Assembly: GCA_020072565.1 (NCBI GenBank)
Contig: JAIQGI010000019.1
Location: 124,001 to 188,000 of the forward strand
From: Terriglobia bacterium
Lineage (GTDB): Bacteria; Acidobacteriota; UBA6911
Length of the DNA: 64,000 nucleotides
Direction of reading: 5' to 3'
Both the position numbers and the translations under genes were made by a program. The notes under the pieces are model-generated. The model made no database searches. It worked only from the letters and a program-made list of their open reading frames with translations, and was not told the DNA's origin. Below, piece after piece: positions 26,087-35,112 of this stretch. Position 1 is the stretch's first letter. Each line of letters starts with the position of its first letter.

Positions 26087-27421
26087 TCAACCATCCTCAT
26101 GTGCCATTCGCCCTTCGTCATTCTTTTTGAGGCGGTAGAGCATTTCTCCGGCGCGGGGAACGACAACCACGCCCTCGCTCTCGCGGCCTGCCCACTCTTC
26201 GATCCGGATGCCGGCAGGGTTCAGATAGCCGAGATTGATACGCCGGCACCGTTCTTCGGGGATTCCGGTGGCCAGCGTCACCTGGATGCGCGGCGTCTCA
26301 ATGCAGGTGGACGGGTTATAGCTCCCCAGTCCCTTGACGTGGGTCGAGTGCGCAAGGACACCGCCGGGGTAGCGTTCAAACCGCTGCCAATGAGCCAGAA
26401 AGTAGTCCCGGCAGTGGTAGCCTACCTCGTCGATTATGCTGCCGTGCGTGTAGCTGACCTCGGTGATGTGGGGCGCATAAATGACGACCTCTCCGCCGTC
26501 GGCCACGGCCGGTTCGAGCTTGTACATGCCCTTCGCCGCCGTCCAGAGATCGTCGTACATCTCGGGCATAATCGACAATACCCGGCGGAACGGCCGTTCG
26601 ACGTAAACGATGTGCGTGCGGGCCGAAAGATCTGCGGCCGCGCGCCACGCGTGCTGCGACGGGCCGAAGTAGAGTCCTCTCATCCCGCCATGGGTGACGA
26701 CGAGCGCGAGACAGGCGACAGGGCGATCGATCAGCGCGGCCGCACGATCAATGACGGCACGAACCGGTGTGAAGCTCGTGCCGATCACGTGATAGTTGGT
26801 AATGATGGCACCGAGCCAGTGCGTGAAGTTAATGATCTCGGAGCCGGCGATGCCGGGGAAGAGGTACTTGTTGCCGCCGGAAAAACCAACCACTTCATGG
26901 GGAAACACCGGCCCGCAAATCAGGATCTGGTCGTAGTTGAAGATCAGCTTGTTGAGCGAAACGATCACATCACGCTCGAGCAGGCCGCCGCTGAGATTCC
27001 GGATCTCCGCTGCCGGGATGGTACCGAGCGTCGCGAATGTGTCGGGATCTTCCCAGCGGTGGTTGAAGATCCGGCTGCGACCGGCCTGCCCGTCAGCGAC
27101 TTGCCGCCCGATCAGACGGCTGAGCTGGGCATCAGACATGGGTTGATGAGTCCCGAGCGCGACGAGGTAGTCGAGCGCGGCCACACGGGATCCGGCTTCC
27201 GCCTCGAGAATATCAACCATCAACGGCAACGGCATTGTCCGCGTGCCATCCGGGATGATGACCAGCAGGCGCCTGTCGTGGAGCGCCAGCGAAGACAGGC
27301 CCTGTCGAACCAGGCTCCGGACTTCTCCCTGCTTCAAGTAGCGGTCGCACGATCCCAGGCCCAAGACCCCGGAGGGAGGATGATCAGTCGGGGAGGAGTT
27401 TGCCGCAGGGTCACAATTCAT
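26087..27421 (-). CDS. LarA-like nickel-dependent 2-hydroxyacid racemase/epimerase (DUF2088)
   Basis: 444 residues. The N-terminal domain shows LLVIIPDGTRTMPLP near residue 52 and LVALGTHQPMSDAQL near 85, which is the LarA signature with a cofactor-contacting His. The second domain shows CGPVFPHEVVGFSGGNKYLFPGIAGSEIINFTHW near residues 170-205, holding the His and Lys positions that carry the nickel-pincer nucleotide in LarA and the later His. The known family includes lactate, malate and aldonate (D-gluconate C2) racemases or epimerases. The lar maturation genes are not in the window. It heads a run with gnd and the broken kinase, so an aldonate is the likely substrate. CGGAG lies some 12 bases before the ATG. 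Confidence 0.85.
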   Translation of the reverse strand: MNCDPAANSSPTDHPPSGVLGLGSCDRYLKQGEVRSLVRQGLSSLALHDRRLLVIIPDGTRTMPLPLMVDILEAEAGSRVAALDYLVALGTHQPMSDAQLSRLIGRQVADGQAGRSRIFNHRWEDPDTFATLGTIPAAEIRNLSGGLLERDVIVSLNKLIFNYDQILICGPVFPHEVVGFSGGNKYLFPGIAGSEIINFTHWLGAIITNYHVIGTSFTPVRAVIDRAAALIDRPVACLALVVTHGGMRGLYFGPSQHAWRAAADLSARTHIVYVERPFRRVLSIMPEMYDDLWTAAKGMYKLEPAVADGGEVVIYAPHITEVSYTHGSIIDEVGYHCRDYFLAHWQRFERYPGGVLAHSTHVKGLGSYNPSTCIETPRIQVTLATGIPEERCRRINLGYLNPAGIRIEEWAGRESEGVVVVPRAGEMLYRLKKNDEGRMAHEDG

Positions 27422-27783
27422 AGGTATAGCCGCTCCGATGCCTAAAGGTCATACCATTTATCGCGGACAGGTTGCAACCGCAGATGCACCCGGACCGACC
27501 GGGATGCACGCCGACCCTCGTGTTTGCGGCCTCTGCATTCTCTGCGTTGAGGCGTTGCGGATATTCCGCACCGTGTCTTTCGAGGCTGCTTCCCGTTTTT
27601 GAGGAGCTGCATTCGGAGGGCAGAGCAGAGGGTGACGGCGTTCAGCATCGAGTAACAGTCCTTCGAGCCCGTCCGGCACACGTCCGGTCATCTATTTTTC
27701 CGCGTGCAACCGCGCCCAACTCCGGGTTAGATATGGTATACCTCTCAGCCGTCAATCATCACCTGCTCCTGAGGAGGGTTTGG
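27422..27783. other. Divergent intergenic region before the LarA-like and GH38-like genes
   Basis: No gene is supported in these 362 bases. The palindrome GGTATACC lies at 27735-27742, and AAATGGTATGACC can be read on the minus strand at about 27449-27461; both resemble half-sites of the UxuR/ExuR operator type, but no such regulator is seen here. GAGGAGG at 27775-27781 is the binding site for the downstream gene. Confidence 0.45.
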
Positions 27784-30700
27784 ATGAATTACCGCGCATG
27801 TCACGTCTGGACGTTGATTCTTGTCTGCACGGCTCTCTCGTCGAGTGGCTGCGCCCGCAAGAGCGAAATGAACCGCATCGTGATCAACGTCACCCAGGCC
27901 GGGACCGCAGCGACCTACATCAACGGCTACCGCAAGGCATTAAGCGGACAAGTGCTGGCATACCATTCCTCCCATCCGGATGCGGATTCCGCGCTGCTGG
28001 CCCGGGCCAACAAAGAAGCGCCCACGATCAGCTGGGAAACGGATCCCGTCCCTGCCGCGGCCGAGGGGGACTACTACCAGCTGGTCTGGCTCGCGGGGCT
28101 CGAACGGGAAGGATGGCCGGGCAGGGAAGCACACACATTCGACTTCTATGTCAATGGCGATCGATGGTTCACCTTCAAAAACCTGAAGGACGCCAATGCC
28201 GGGAAATGGAAAGTCGCCGGGGAACGCGGCGCCGAACTGTCGTTCGAGGCAACGATCGTGGATAGAGCCGGGGACCTCTTCGGCTATATGTTCCTGCGGA
28301 TTCCGAGGAGCGAAGTCAAACCGGGTGCGCCGTTGACTCTGCAGGTAACCGGAAGGGACGCGAACAGCCTCGACTGGTACATGACTTTGCAGTACAGCTT
28401 CCAGTTCAATCCGAGTGTGCGCGCCGAGCCGGCGCTCACCCAGAACGGAACCGAGCCCAAGCGGCTTCTCCGGCTGAGCTTCGACAACCTGCAGGAAGGC
28501 CGGACCATCGAAGTCAGCGCCGAGGGCATGGAAGCGATCCGGCAGCCTCTCAACATCGGTGCCAACACCCTCTACCTGTCCATCCCGGCGATCACGCCCA
28601 TACGCGAAATCCCGGTAGTGATCAGCATCAACGGCCAAATCATCCAACGGTTGCCCCTGTGGCTGCGGCCGGTCAACAGACGCGAGATTTACCTTCTTTC
28701 TTACTCGCACAACGACATCGGTTACACGGATATTCAGCCGGTCATCGAAAAGAAACAGTGGGCAAACCTCGACGAGGCCTTGCGGATCATCAAGCAAACC
28801 CGGAGCTATCCGTATGAAGCGCGCTACAAGTGGAACCTCGAAGTCATGTGGCCGCTCGAAGGCTACTTGAAACAGGCTTCCGAGCAGAAATGCCAGGAGG
28901 TCATTCAAGCCGTGCGTGAAGGCGATATCGGACTGAATGCCCTCTATGCCAACGTGCTGACCGGGCTTGCCAATGCGGCCGAGATGAGTCACTTCACCGA
29001 CTATGCGCGCCGCTTTGCGGAGCAGTACGGCATCCCCGTTACCACCGCCCTTGTTTCCGACATCCCAGGTTTCAGCTGGGGCATCGTGCCCGCGCTGGCG
29101 CACAGCGGGGTGAAATTTTTCGCCAGCGCCCCGAACTCCGGCGACCGCATCGGCTTTGTCCTCAAGCAGTGGGGTGACAAGCCCTTCTATTGGACGTCCC
29201 AGTCAGGCGCAGAGAAGGTGCTGATGTGGGTGGCGGGCGCGAGCTATGCGAGCTTTCACGAAGGGGACCTGGCGAGACTCGGAGACGAAAAGGTGCTGAA
29301 GCTCACGAGGAAGCTGGATGAGGACGGTTATCCCTATGAGATTCTCCAGCTCCCCTACACCATAGGCGGCGACAACGGCCCCCCCGACGCCAACCTTTCC
29401 GATTTTGTCAGGAAATGGAACGAGCGCTACGCCTCGCCGCGGCTCATCATCGCCACGCACGCGCAGATGTTCGCGGAATTCGAAAGGCGCTACGGCTCAG
29501 GCCTCCCGGTCTTTAAAGGAGACTTCACTCCGTACTGGGAGGACGGAGCCGCGTCTACGGCTGCCGAAACCGCGTTGAGTCGCCGCGCGGCCGACCGCCT
29601 CATCCAGGGCGAGGCGCTCTGGGCCATCGCCGCGCCCGCCTCCTATCCGGAGCGGGAATATCAGGCAGCCTGGCGAAACGTGGTGCTGTGGGACGAACAC
29701 ACCTGGGGAGCCCATAACAGCGTCTCCGATCCTGATCTTCCTTCCGTACAGGAACAGTGGCGGATCAAGCGCCAGTTTGCGCTCGATGCCGAGAGCATGT
29801 CGCAGGCTCTGCTCGCTCGACTGTGCGCTCCGCCTCCGAGCCCGCTGCGCGAGATTGCGGTCGACGTTTACAACACCAATTCCTGGCCGCGCACCGACAT
29901 TGTGCTGCTATCGCGCCAACAGAGCGCCGCCGGAGACGCGGTGGTCGACGGAAGTGGAGCAGCCGTCCGATCCCAGCGCCTCTCTACCGGCGAGCTCGCT
30001 GTATTGCTCGAAAATGTTCCTCCTCTTTCTGCCAGGCGGATCTTCATCCGGCCGGGAAAGGCGGGCAACCGGGGCAACTGCAGGGCAACTGCCGGAACAC
30101 TGGCCAACTCCCTGCTTTCGCTGTCCATCGATTCCAGGTACGGCACGATTGAGAGCCTCACGTGGGGGGAGAAGAAACTGGAGCTGGTGGATCGTGCCAA
30201 GGGCCCGGGCCTCAATCAGTACCTGTACGTGCCTGGCAAAGACGCGCTCCAGGCGCGACAACTCGCCGCCGTCAAAGTGAGAGTGACGGAGAGCGGCAAT
30301 CTCGTCGCCTCCCTGCTTGTTGAAGCGCAAGCGCCGGGGGCCAGGAAGTATGCCGCAGAGTATCGCGTCATCGATGGCATCGCCCGCGTGGACATCATCA
30401 ACCGGATCGACAAGCTGGCAGTGCGCACGAAAGAAGCCGTCCACATCGCGTTTCCGTTCCTGGTCCCGGGCGGACAGTTGCGCTACGATGTCGCAGACGG
30501 CATCGTGCGGCCCGAATCGGACCAGTTGCCGGGCGCATGCAAAAACTTCTTTTCGGTTCAGAGCTGGGTCGATATATCCAACAGCGACCATGGCGTTACC
30601 TGGACCACCGCCGACGCTCCCCTGATCGAGATCGGCACCATCACGGCAGAGCACCCGTGGGCTCAATCGGCCCAATCATCACCTGTGATCTATTCCTACG

Positions 30701-31134
30701 CGATGAACAATTATTGGCACACGAACTACAAGGCCGACCAGGAAGGGCCGGTGACCTTCCGATTTTCGTTATTTCCCCATGCCGGCTTCCGGCCGGAGGA
30801 ATCTGCCCGCATCGGCAGAGAAGCCAGAGAACCCCTGGTCGTTCTGCCTGCCGACACGGCGGCGCCACCCCCGCCGTCGTTGCTCCGCGTCAGGCCCGCG
30901 CAGGTCCTGGTTTCGTCGCTTGAGCCTCTCGCGGGCGGCCAGGCGTGGCTTATCTATTTGTACAATCCGACGGCCACAGCCCAAGGAGCCACACTGGAGT
31001 GGAACCGAACTCCTGCCGTTACCATACGCCTGAGCGACAGTGCCGGGAAAGCCGGCGCAAAGGTCAGCGGCAACCTGAAAATCGCGCCATGGGGTAGCGC
31101 AATTGTGCGGGTCGACAAGGAGCGGAGCCGGTAA
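27784..31134 (+). CDS. GH38-like alpha-mannosidase-family lipoprotein
   Basis: 1116 residues. A lipoprotein signal (residues 1-22) ends in the lipobox SSSGC, so the protein is exported and lipid-anchored. Residues about 25-300 form beta-rich domains. The GH38-type catalytic domain starts at YLLSYSHNDIGYTD near residue 308 with the conserved His-x-Asp pair, and continues with ALVSDIPGFSWGIVPALAHSGVKFF and VLMWVAGASYASF. A jelly-roll C-terminal part runs to residue 1116. It resembles the DUF5054/GH38-like group of Acidobacteriota and Bacteroidota. GAGGAGG three bases upstream of the ATG selects 27784 over earlier in-frame codons. The natural substrate is unknown. Confidence 0.8.
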   Translation: MNYRACHVWTLILVCTALSSSGCARKSEMNRIVINVTQAGTAATYINGYRKALSGQVLAYHSSHPDADSALLARANKEAPTISWETDPVPAAAEGDYYQLVWLAGLEREGWPGREAHTFDFYVNGDRWFTFKNLKDANAGKWKVAGERGAELSFEATIVDRAGDLFGYMFLRIPRSEVKPGAPLTLQVTGRDANSLDWYMTLQYSFQFNPSVRAEPALTQNGTEPKRLLRLSFDNLQEGRTIEVSAEGMEAIRQPLNIGANTLYLSIPAITPIREIPVVISINGQIIQRLPLWLRPVNRREIYLLSYSHNDIGYTDIQPVIEKKQWANLDEALRIIKQTRSYPYEARYKWNLEVMWPLEGYLKQASEQKCQEVIQAVREGDIGLNALYANVLTGLANAAEMSHFTDYARRFAEQYGIPVTTALVSDIPGFSWGIVPALAHSGVKFFASAPNSGDRIGFVLKQWGDKPFYWTSQSGAEKVLMWVAGASYASFHEGDLARLGDEKVLKLTRKLDEDGYPYEILQLPYTIGGDNGPPDANLSDFVRKWNERYASPRLIIATHAQMFAEFERRYGSGLPVFKGDFTPYWEDGAASTAAETALSRRAADRLIQGEALWAIAAPASYPEREYQAAWRNVVLWDEHTWGAHNSVSDPDLPSVQEQWRIKRQFALDAESMSQALLARLCAPPPSPLREIAVDVYNTNSWPRTDIVLLSRQQSAAGDAVVDGSGAAVRSQRLSTGELAVLLENVPPLSARRIFIRPGKAGNRGNCRATAGTLANSLLSLSIDSRYGTIESLTWGEKKLELVDRAKGPGLNQYLYVPGKDALQARQLAAVKVRVTESGNLVASLLVEAQAPGARKYAAEYRVIDGIARVDIINRIDKLAVRTKEAVHIAFPFLVPGGQLRYDVADGIVRPESDQLPGACKNFFSVQSWVDISNSDHGVTWTTADAPLIEIGTITAEHPWAQSAQSSPVIYSYAMNNYWHTNYKADQEGPVTFRFSLFPHAGFRPEESARIGREAREPLVVLPADTAAPPPPSLLRVRPAQVLVSSLEPLAGGQAWLIYLYNPTATAQGATLEWNRTPAVTIRLSDSAGKAGAKVSGNLKIAPWGSAIVRVDKERSR

Positions 31135-31268
31135 ATCCGCACTATGGTATTCGTGGAAGCGGCCCGCGAGGACGGCAGCCACTCAGGCATACGACGGCAT
31201 GATCCTGCTTTTCCGCTTGCATGAAACGCGGCGTCGTGCGGCCGCCTTTCAAAGCGATTTCGGCGCGC

Positions 31269-34187
31269 TTAGGGGACGGTGGCGGCGCGGACGACGGACT
31301 CTATGGTAATGGCAACCACTGCGGAGCCGTAGTCAAGGTCGATGTTCGCCATGGTGTCGTGGCTGTCGTGGTAGCCGGCGCGGTTGATGTCGTAGTTTTC
31401 CATAAAAAGCACCACCGGGATACCAACGTCGGAGAAAATCTGACCGTCGGTGTTGTAGAGAGTGCTCCTTGAGTCATATGGCAACCGCACCTCTCCGTGA
31501 AGAACGGGATGCTCCGCGATCCTGGGGATCGTGTTGCCGTCGGCGCTGCGGCACCCGCGCCCGCGACCCCTTCTTGAGGCGCGCCGGTTCCACATTCCGG
31601 TGAGGCTGTTCCAGGCTTCATTGGCGCGATGAGCCCGATAGGCAAGGCGGAGCGACTCGGCCCCGGCGCCCGGGGCAATCTGGAAGATATCCCGGGCGTG
31701 GTCGTTGTTGTGGGCGACCATGTCGAGAACATACACGCCCTGTACCTGCACCCGCGACAGATCGCGGCTGCGTCCTCCGGCGAGATGGATCTTCAACGTC
31801 CCTTCGACCAGTTGACGGCATAGCTGCCGCGCACCCATGCAGTCGGAGGGAAACTCCTCCCCGGTAAGGTGAACCAGCCAGACGTCACAGCCCAGGTTGC
31901 CCGCACAGCTCAAGCGGCACAACACCGGCGCAGCCAGCATAAGGGCGGCGGTCGCGGAGTGATTGTCATCGGCCCCGGCAGCCGCGATCCGGGCGCCTGA
32001 ACCACCGCGCGCCTTGTCGTATACGTCCTCCATGTAGGCCGTGTCGTAGTGGTCGGCCATGATTACAGCCCTGCGGCGATCCCGACCCGGAATGACCACC
32101 AGCAGGTTCCGCTCATGTGTGCGCTCCTGCTGGTTGCTGAGCCAACCGCCCGACCAATCAAAATCGAAGTCGGTCTTCCATCGGAACGGGAGCTCTCCCA
32201 CAAGGATTTTCCCTCCCAAACCGCAGGCAGACACCACCTGCGCATAGTGCGCGAGCAAGTAGTCTCCGAGGGCTTCCAGATCGCGGTGATGATGATGGAG
32301 CATCTTGAGCGTGACCGGATCGCGCACGCAGTCGGCGTTGCACTTATTGACAAACGCGCCTGCAGCCAGCTTCCGGATCGTATTCCAATATCTGGTCTCG
32401 AAAGACCTGTTCGCCGTGTAGCCATAGGTTAGTGAATCAACCGGCGCCTTGGGTGCGCTCACAATCGATGGCGACGCTTGCGTTTCGAGCAGTCGGCCGA
32501 TTTCCGCGGCAAGCCGCCGGCCCCTCACTGGCTCGGTTGCACGCACGGAGAGTGATTCCAGCCAGTCATCGAGCGACTCATACTTGCCCAGCGTCAGCAG
32601 CCGGTGCGCAAAGGTGCGGGGCAGAGGATGCATTCCGACCGACGCCGCGACATCAAAAAGCTTGCGCACGTTCTGGGCAGTCTGGTGCGGATGCCGGTCA
32701 TCCGGCGACTGCTCGAAAAGCTGCGACGCAGCCAGGTGATTCTCGCGCTCCAGAAGACGCGGCCAGAGTTCGACCGGACGTTCCTTAGTGAGCCGATCCG
32801 TGCGGTAAGCTGTCAAAAATCCCGGGGGCCAATCCTGGAGCAATACCGGCTCCCCGGTTGCAGGCGACTGGTATGCAACCAACGGGCGATGCCAGTAGAC
32901 CTCATGCAGGCCGACACGCATCGCCGGAAACTGAAACCGGTAGCCGAACATGCCGCCCGCACTCACGACCTGAAAGGCCCGGCGAATCTCCGCGGAAGCG
33001 GCGTGGGGGCCGTCAAGAAGGAGATGGTAGTCGTGCGTCCAGATCTGGGCATTGCGTGCCATCGGCTTGCCGTAGAGTTCTACGTCATCCGGTCGGGCGC
33101 TGAAGAGGACGTGCGCCAGTTTGTCTTCGCGCGCCAGCACGGCAGTTTCGTCTTCGTGGCGGTGCACACGCGCCCAGCGATGAGTCCTGATATAAGTGTT
33201 CCGGAAAGGAGCATGAAGGTCACCGGATTCGGATTGCCCGGATCCCGGTTCGTGGAGCCAGCCCGACTGCGGGATGCGCAATCCCTGCGGACCCTCATGA
33301 CGCGAAACGGAGTGGAGCAACGGTATCTGGAGCGCGAGCGGAAGCTCCCGTTGCAGCTGCAGATATGCGGGCGCTCCCCAAAACAACAAACTGCCGGGGA
33401 AAGGCAACAGGTGAAGCCTGCCTTCGAGATAGGCACCGCGCACGGGGGGCGGCAGCTTGCTGAAGGGCGTAAAGGTCAGCATGTAGTGCACACCGTCCAG
33501 CGACTGTCCGGCAGTCCACAGGTAGGGCGACGTCCAGCTTGGATGCGGGTCATCGCTTGCCGGTGCGTGATCCCCAATCAGAATGCGAAATCCGGCGCGA
33601 TATAACTCACCCGAAGAAGTGAGGGGCGCGCCGTAAACTTCACCGACCAACTTGCAGATGAAACCCAACGCATGTTCTTCCGGCAGTTCGCTTCCCGGCG
33701 AGGTGTAGAATCCTCTCCAGAAAGCCCGGGAGGGCCCCTGTTCACTGCCGCCGAAAAGGGTCCAGCGTACGCGGCCCTTGTCGTCCTGCGACCGCGACAG
33801 CGCCAGCGGCAGGATGATGACGAATCGTTCGTGGGCCAGCGCCCCTGCATGGCGGGCAAGCTCTTCGGGCCAATAGGGATTGTCGAGCAGCTTGATTCTG
33901 GAAATCCCGTGCGCCGGTTCGCCGCGGGCAAGATGCACCAGCACCTTCAGGATCTGCTGAGCCACGGAGTGCAATCCCGGCACGAGTTGGAAGGCTTCTT
34001 CATACTCCGTTACCGGCCAGCCCCAAGGATCCTCCTCGGCGAAAAAACCGCTGTCCCGGCGCGTGTATGGACTGAACCCCAGGCGCGGCGGGGGCATGAA
34101 CTCCGAGTACGCTTCGATCGGAAAGTTACCTTTCCCTGCAAATTTGTCTGCATTGAGAAGTAGTCGTTTCCATCCCTGGATGGGCAT
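31269..34187 (-). CDS. Large protein with a C-terminal M28 zinc peptidase domain
   Basis: 972 residues with no signal peptide or obvious membrane segment. The last 300 residues match M28 aminopeptidases. The ligand set is complete: the His and Asp in ADHYDTAY (about residue 693), GADDNHSATAALM (about 718), the Glu pair in TGEEFPSDCMGA (about 755), the Asp in VLDMVAHNN (about 800) and the His in AGYHDSHDTMANID (about 945). The first 650 residues are not recognised; they contain GWKRLLLNADKF, a DPWGWPVTEYEEAFQLVPG block and many Trp, Tyr and His residues. It lies 83 bases after the small gene at 34271 and is the last gene of the sigma-factor run. GAGG lies upstream of the ATG. Confidence 0.72.
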   Translation of the reverse strand: MPIQGWKRLLLNADKFAGKGNFPIEAYSEFMPPPRLGFSPYTRRDSGFFAEEDPWGWPVTEYEEAFQLVPGLHSVAQQILKVLVHLARGEPAHGISRIKLLDNPYWPEELARHAGALAHERFVIILPLALSRSQDDKGRVRWTLFGGSEQGPSRAFWRGFYTSPGSELPEEHALGFICKLVGEVYGAPLTSSGELYRAGFRILIGDHAPASDDPHPSWTSPYLWTAGQSLDGVHYMLTFTPFSKLPPPVRGAYLEGRLHLLPFPGSLLFWGAPAYLQLQRELPLALQIPLLHSVSRHEGPQGLRIPQSGWLHEPGSGQSESGDLHAPFRNTYIRTHRWARVHRHEDETAVLAREDKLAHVLFSARPDDVELYGKPMARNAQIWTHDYHLLLDGPHAASAEIRRAFQVVSAGGMFGYRFQFPAMRVGLHEVYWHRPLVAYQSPATGEPVLLQDWPPGFLTAYRTDRLTKERPVELWPRLLERENHLAASQLFEQSPDDRHPHQTAQNVRKLFDVAASVGMHPLPRTFAHRLLTLGKYESLDDWLESLSVRATEPVRGRRLAAEIGRLLETQASPSIVSAPKAPVDSLTYGYTANRSFETRYWNTIRKLAAGAFVNKCNADCVRDPVTLKMLHHHHRDLEALGDYLLAHYAQVVSACGLGGKILVGELPFRWKTDFDFDWSGGWLSNQQERTHERNLLVVIPGRDRRRAVIMADHYDTAYMEDVYDKARGGSGARIAAAGADDNHSATAALMLAAPVLCRLSCAGNLGCDVWLVHLTGEEFPSDCMGARQLCRQLVEGTLKIHLAGGRSRDLSRVQVQGVYVLDMVAHNNDHARDIFQIAPGAGAESLRLAYRAHRANEAWNSLTGMWNRRASRRGRGRGCRSADGNTIPRIAEHPVLHGEVRLPYDSRSTLYNTDGQIFSDVGIPVVLFMENYDINRAGYHDSHDTMANIDLDYGSAVVAITIESVVRAATVP

Positions 34188-34270
34188 ACAGGAACCTCAA
34201 AATGAGTGACAAGTCATAGTGATGAGGACCAAACTGGCAGCTGCTGGCATTTGCGGCCACTCATGACTCA

Positions 34271-34501
34271 TCACTGCTGTTTAAGCCGTTCCAGGACGGC
34301 CCGGACGGTTGTGCTCAAACCGGCGGGATTGAGCGCACGCTCGATGAGGCGGCTCTCCAGCTGACGCGCGCACGCAGCCTCCCGGTCTTCTGGCGAGAGG
34401 TCCCACCAGGCCGGCGACGGCAGGATGCGGCCCCAGGCATTGCGTTCCCGGAAAGCGGAGGCAGCCTGCTCGATCAATAGGCCTCCCGGATCGACGGTCA
34501 T
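34271..34501 (-). CDS. Small protein coupled to the ECF sigma factor gene
   Basis: 76 residues beginning MTVDPGGLLIEQ and containing SPAWWDLSPEDREAACARQLE. It is acidic to neutral and probably all-helical, with no Cys/His zinc pair and no membrane segment. The start at 34501 forms an ATGA with the sigma-factor stop, so translation is coupled; a longer frame to 34543 overlaps the sigma gene. I do not recognise the family. The position suggests an anti-sigma or adaptor role, which remains inference. Confidence 0.6.
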   Translation of the reverse strand: MTVDPGGLLIEQAASAFRERNAWGRILPSPAWWDLSPEDREAACARQLESRLIERALNPAGLSTTVRAVLERLKQQ

Positions 34502-35076
34502 GACAGGACCTCCTCGAGGCGCACTCCACGCCTCTCCAGGCAAGCTCGAAGCAGCCTGCGTGCCCGGACGATGTTTTGAAGAAAGGTGTTCACCTTCATG
34601 CGCAGGGTCCGCGCAAGTTCGCGATCCGGAAGGACTCCCTCGCGCACACGAGCCGACAGCGCCTTCTGAGCCTGCCTGGGCAAGCGCCCCATACAGTCCT
34701 GGATAGCGCGGGCCAGGGCAGGATCGGGCGGATCAGGCTCGACACGTCCTTCGGGCAGGCTATCCAGAGAATCCAGGTCGACAAACCGGTCCTGGCGGCA
34801 CCTCCGGATTTCCTCGAAAGCTACATTGCGCGCCACCGCAAAGGCGAACTTGACCGCGGCGTTGGGTCCTTCCAGCAGCCGCTGACGGTCATCGGCCACA
34901 AGCCACATGCGCACGAACGTCTCCTGGAGCACGACTTCCACGTCGGCAGCGCGGGCATAGCGCTGCAGGCTGCGGCGTAAGGGGATTTCTACCATCCCCA
35001 TCCACTCCGCAAAGGCCTCCCGATCCCCCGACCGGGCACGTCGAAACGCCTCGTCTGCACGCTCCATATTCGTCAT
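34498..35076 (-). CDS. Sigma-70 family (ECF-type) RNA polymerase sigma factor
   Basis: 192 residues. Region 2 (residues about 10-75) includes DVEVVLQETFVRMW and FAFAVARNVAFEEIRRCR, which contact core polymerase and the -10 element. Region 4 (about 115-175) reads MGRLPRQAQKALSARVREGV, then LPDRELARTLRMKVNTFLQNIVRARRLL, a helix-turn-helix for the -35 element. An acidic linker with two Asp/Glu/Pro runs separates them. AAGGGGA precedes the ATG at 35076; a TTG one codon earlier is possible. It begins 36 bases after the VIT/vWA gene ends and overlaps the 76-residue gene. Confidence 0.85.
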   Translation of the reverse strand: MTNMERADEAFRRARSGDREAFAEWMGMVEIPLRRSLQRYARAADVEVVLQETFVRMWLVADDRQRLLEGPNAAVKFAFAVARNVAFEEIRRCRQDRFVDLDSLDSLPEGRVEPDPPDPALARAIQDCMGRLPRQAQKALSARVREGVLPDRELARTLRMKVNTFLQNIVRARRLLRACLERRGVRLEEVLS

Positions 35077-35112
35077 CAAGTAATCCCCTTAAGAGCAGTC
35101 TGCGCGCTTGAC

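Noticed and set aside
26099-27445. Long plus-strand open frame of about 448 codons
   Set aside because: It is antisense to the LarA-like gene and shows no motif.
34218-34275. 9-bp inverted repeat AGTGATGAG / CTCATCACT after the small sigma-linked gene
   Set aside because: The loop is about 40 bases and the right arm overlaps the gene end, with no T-run; not counted as a terminator.
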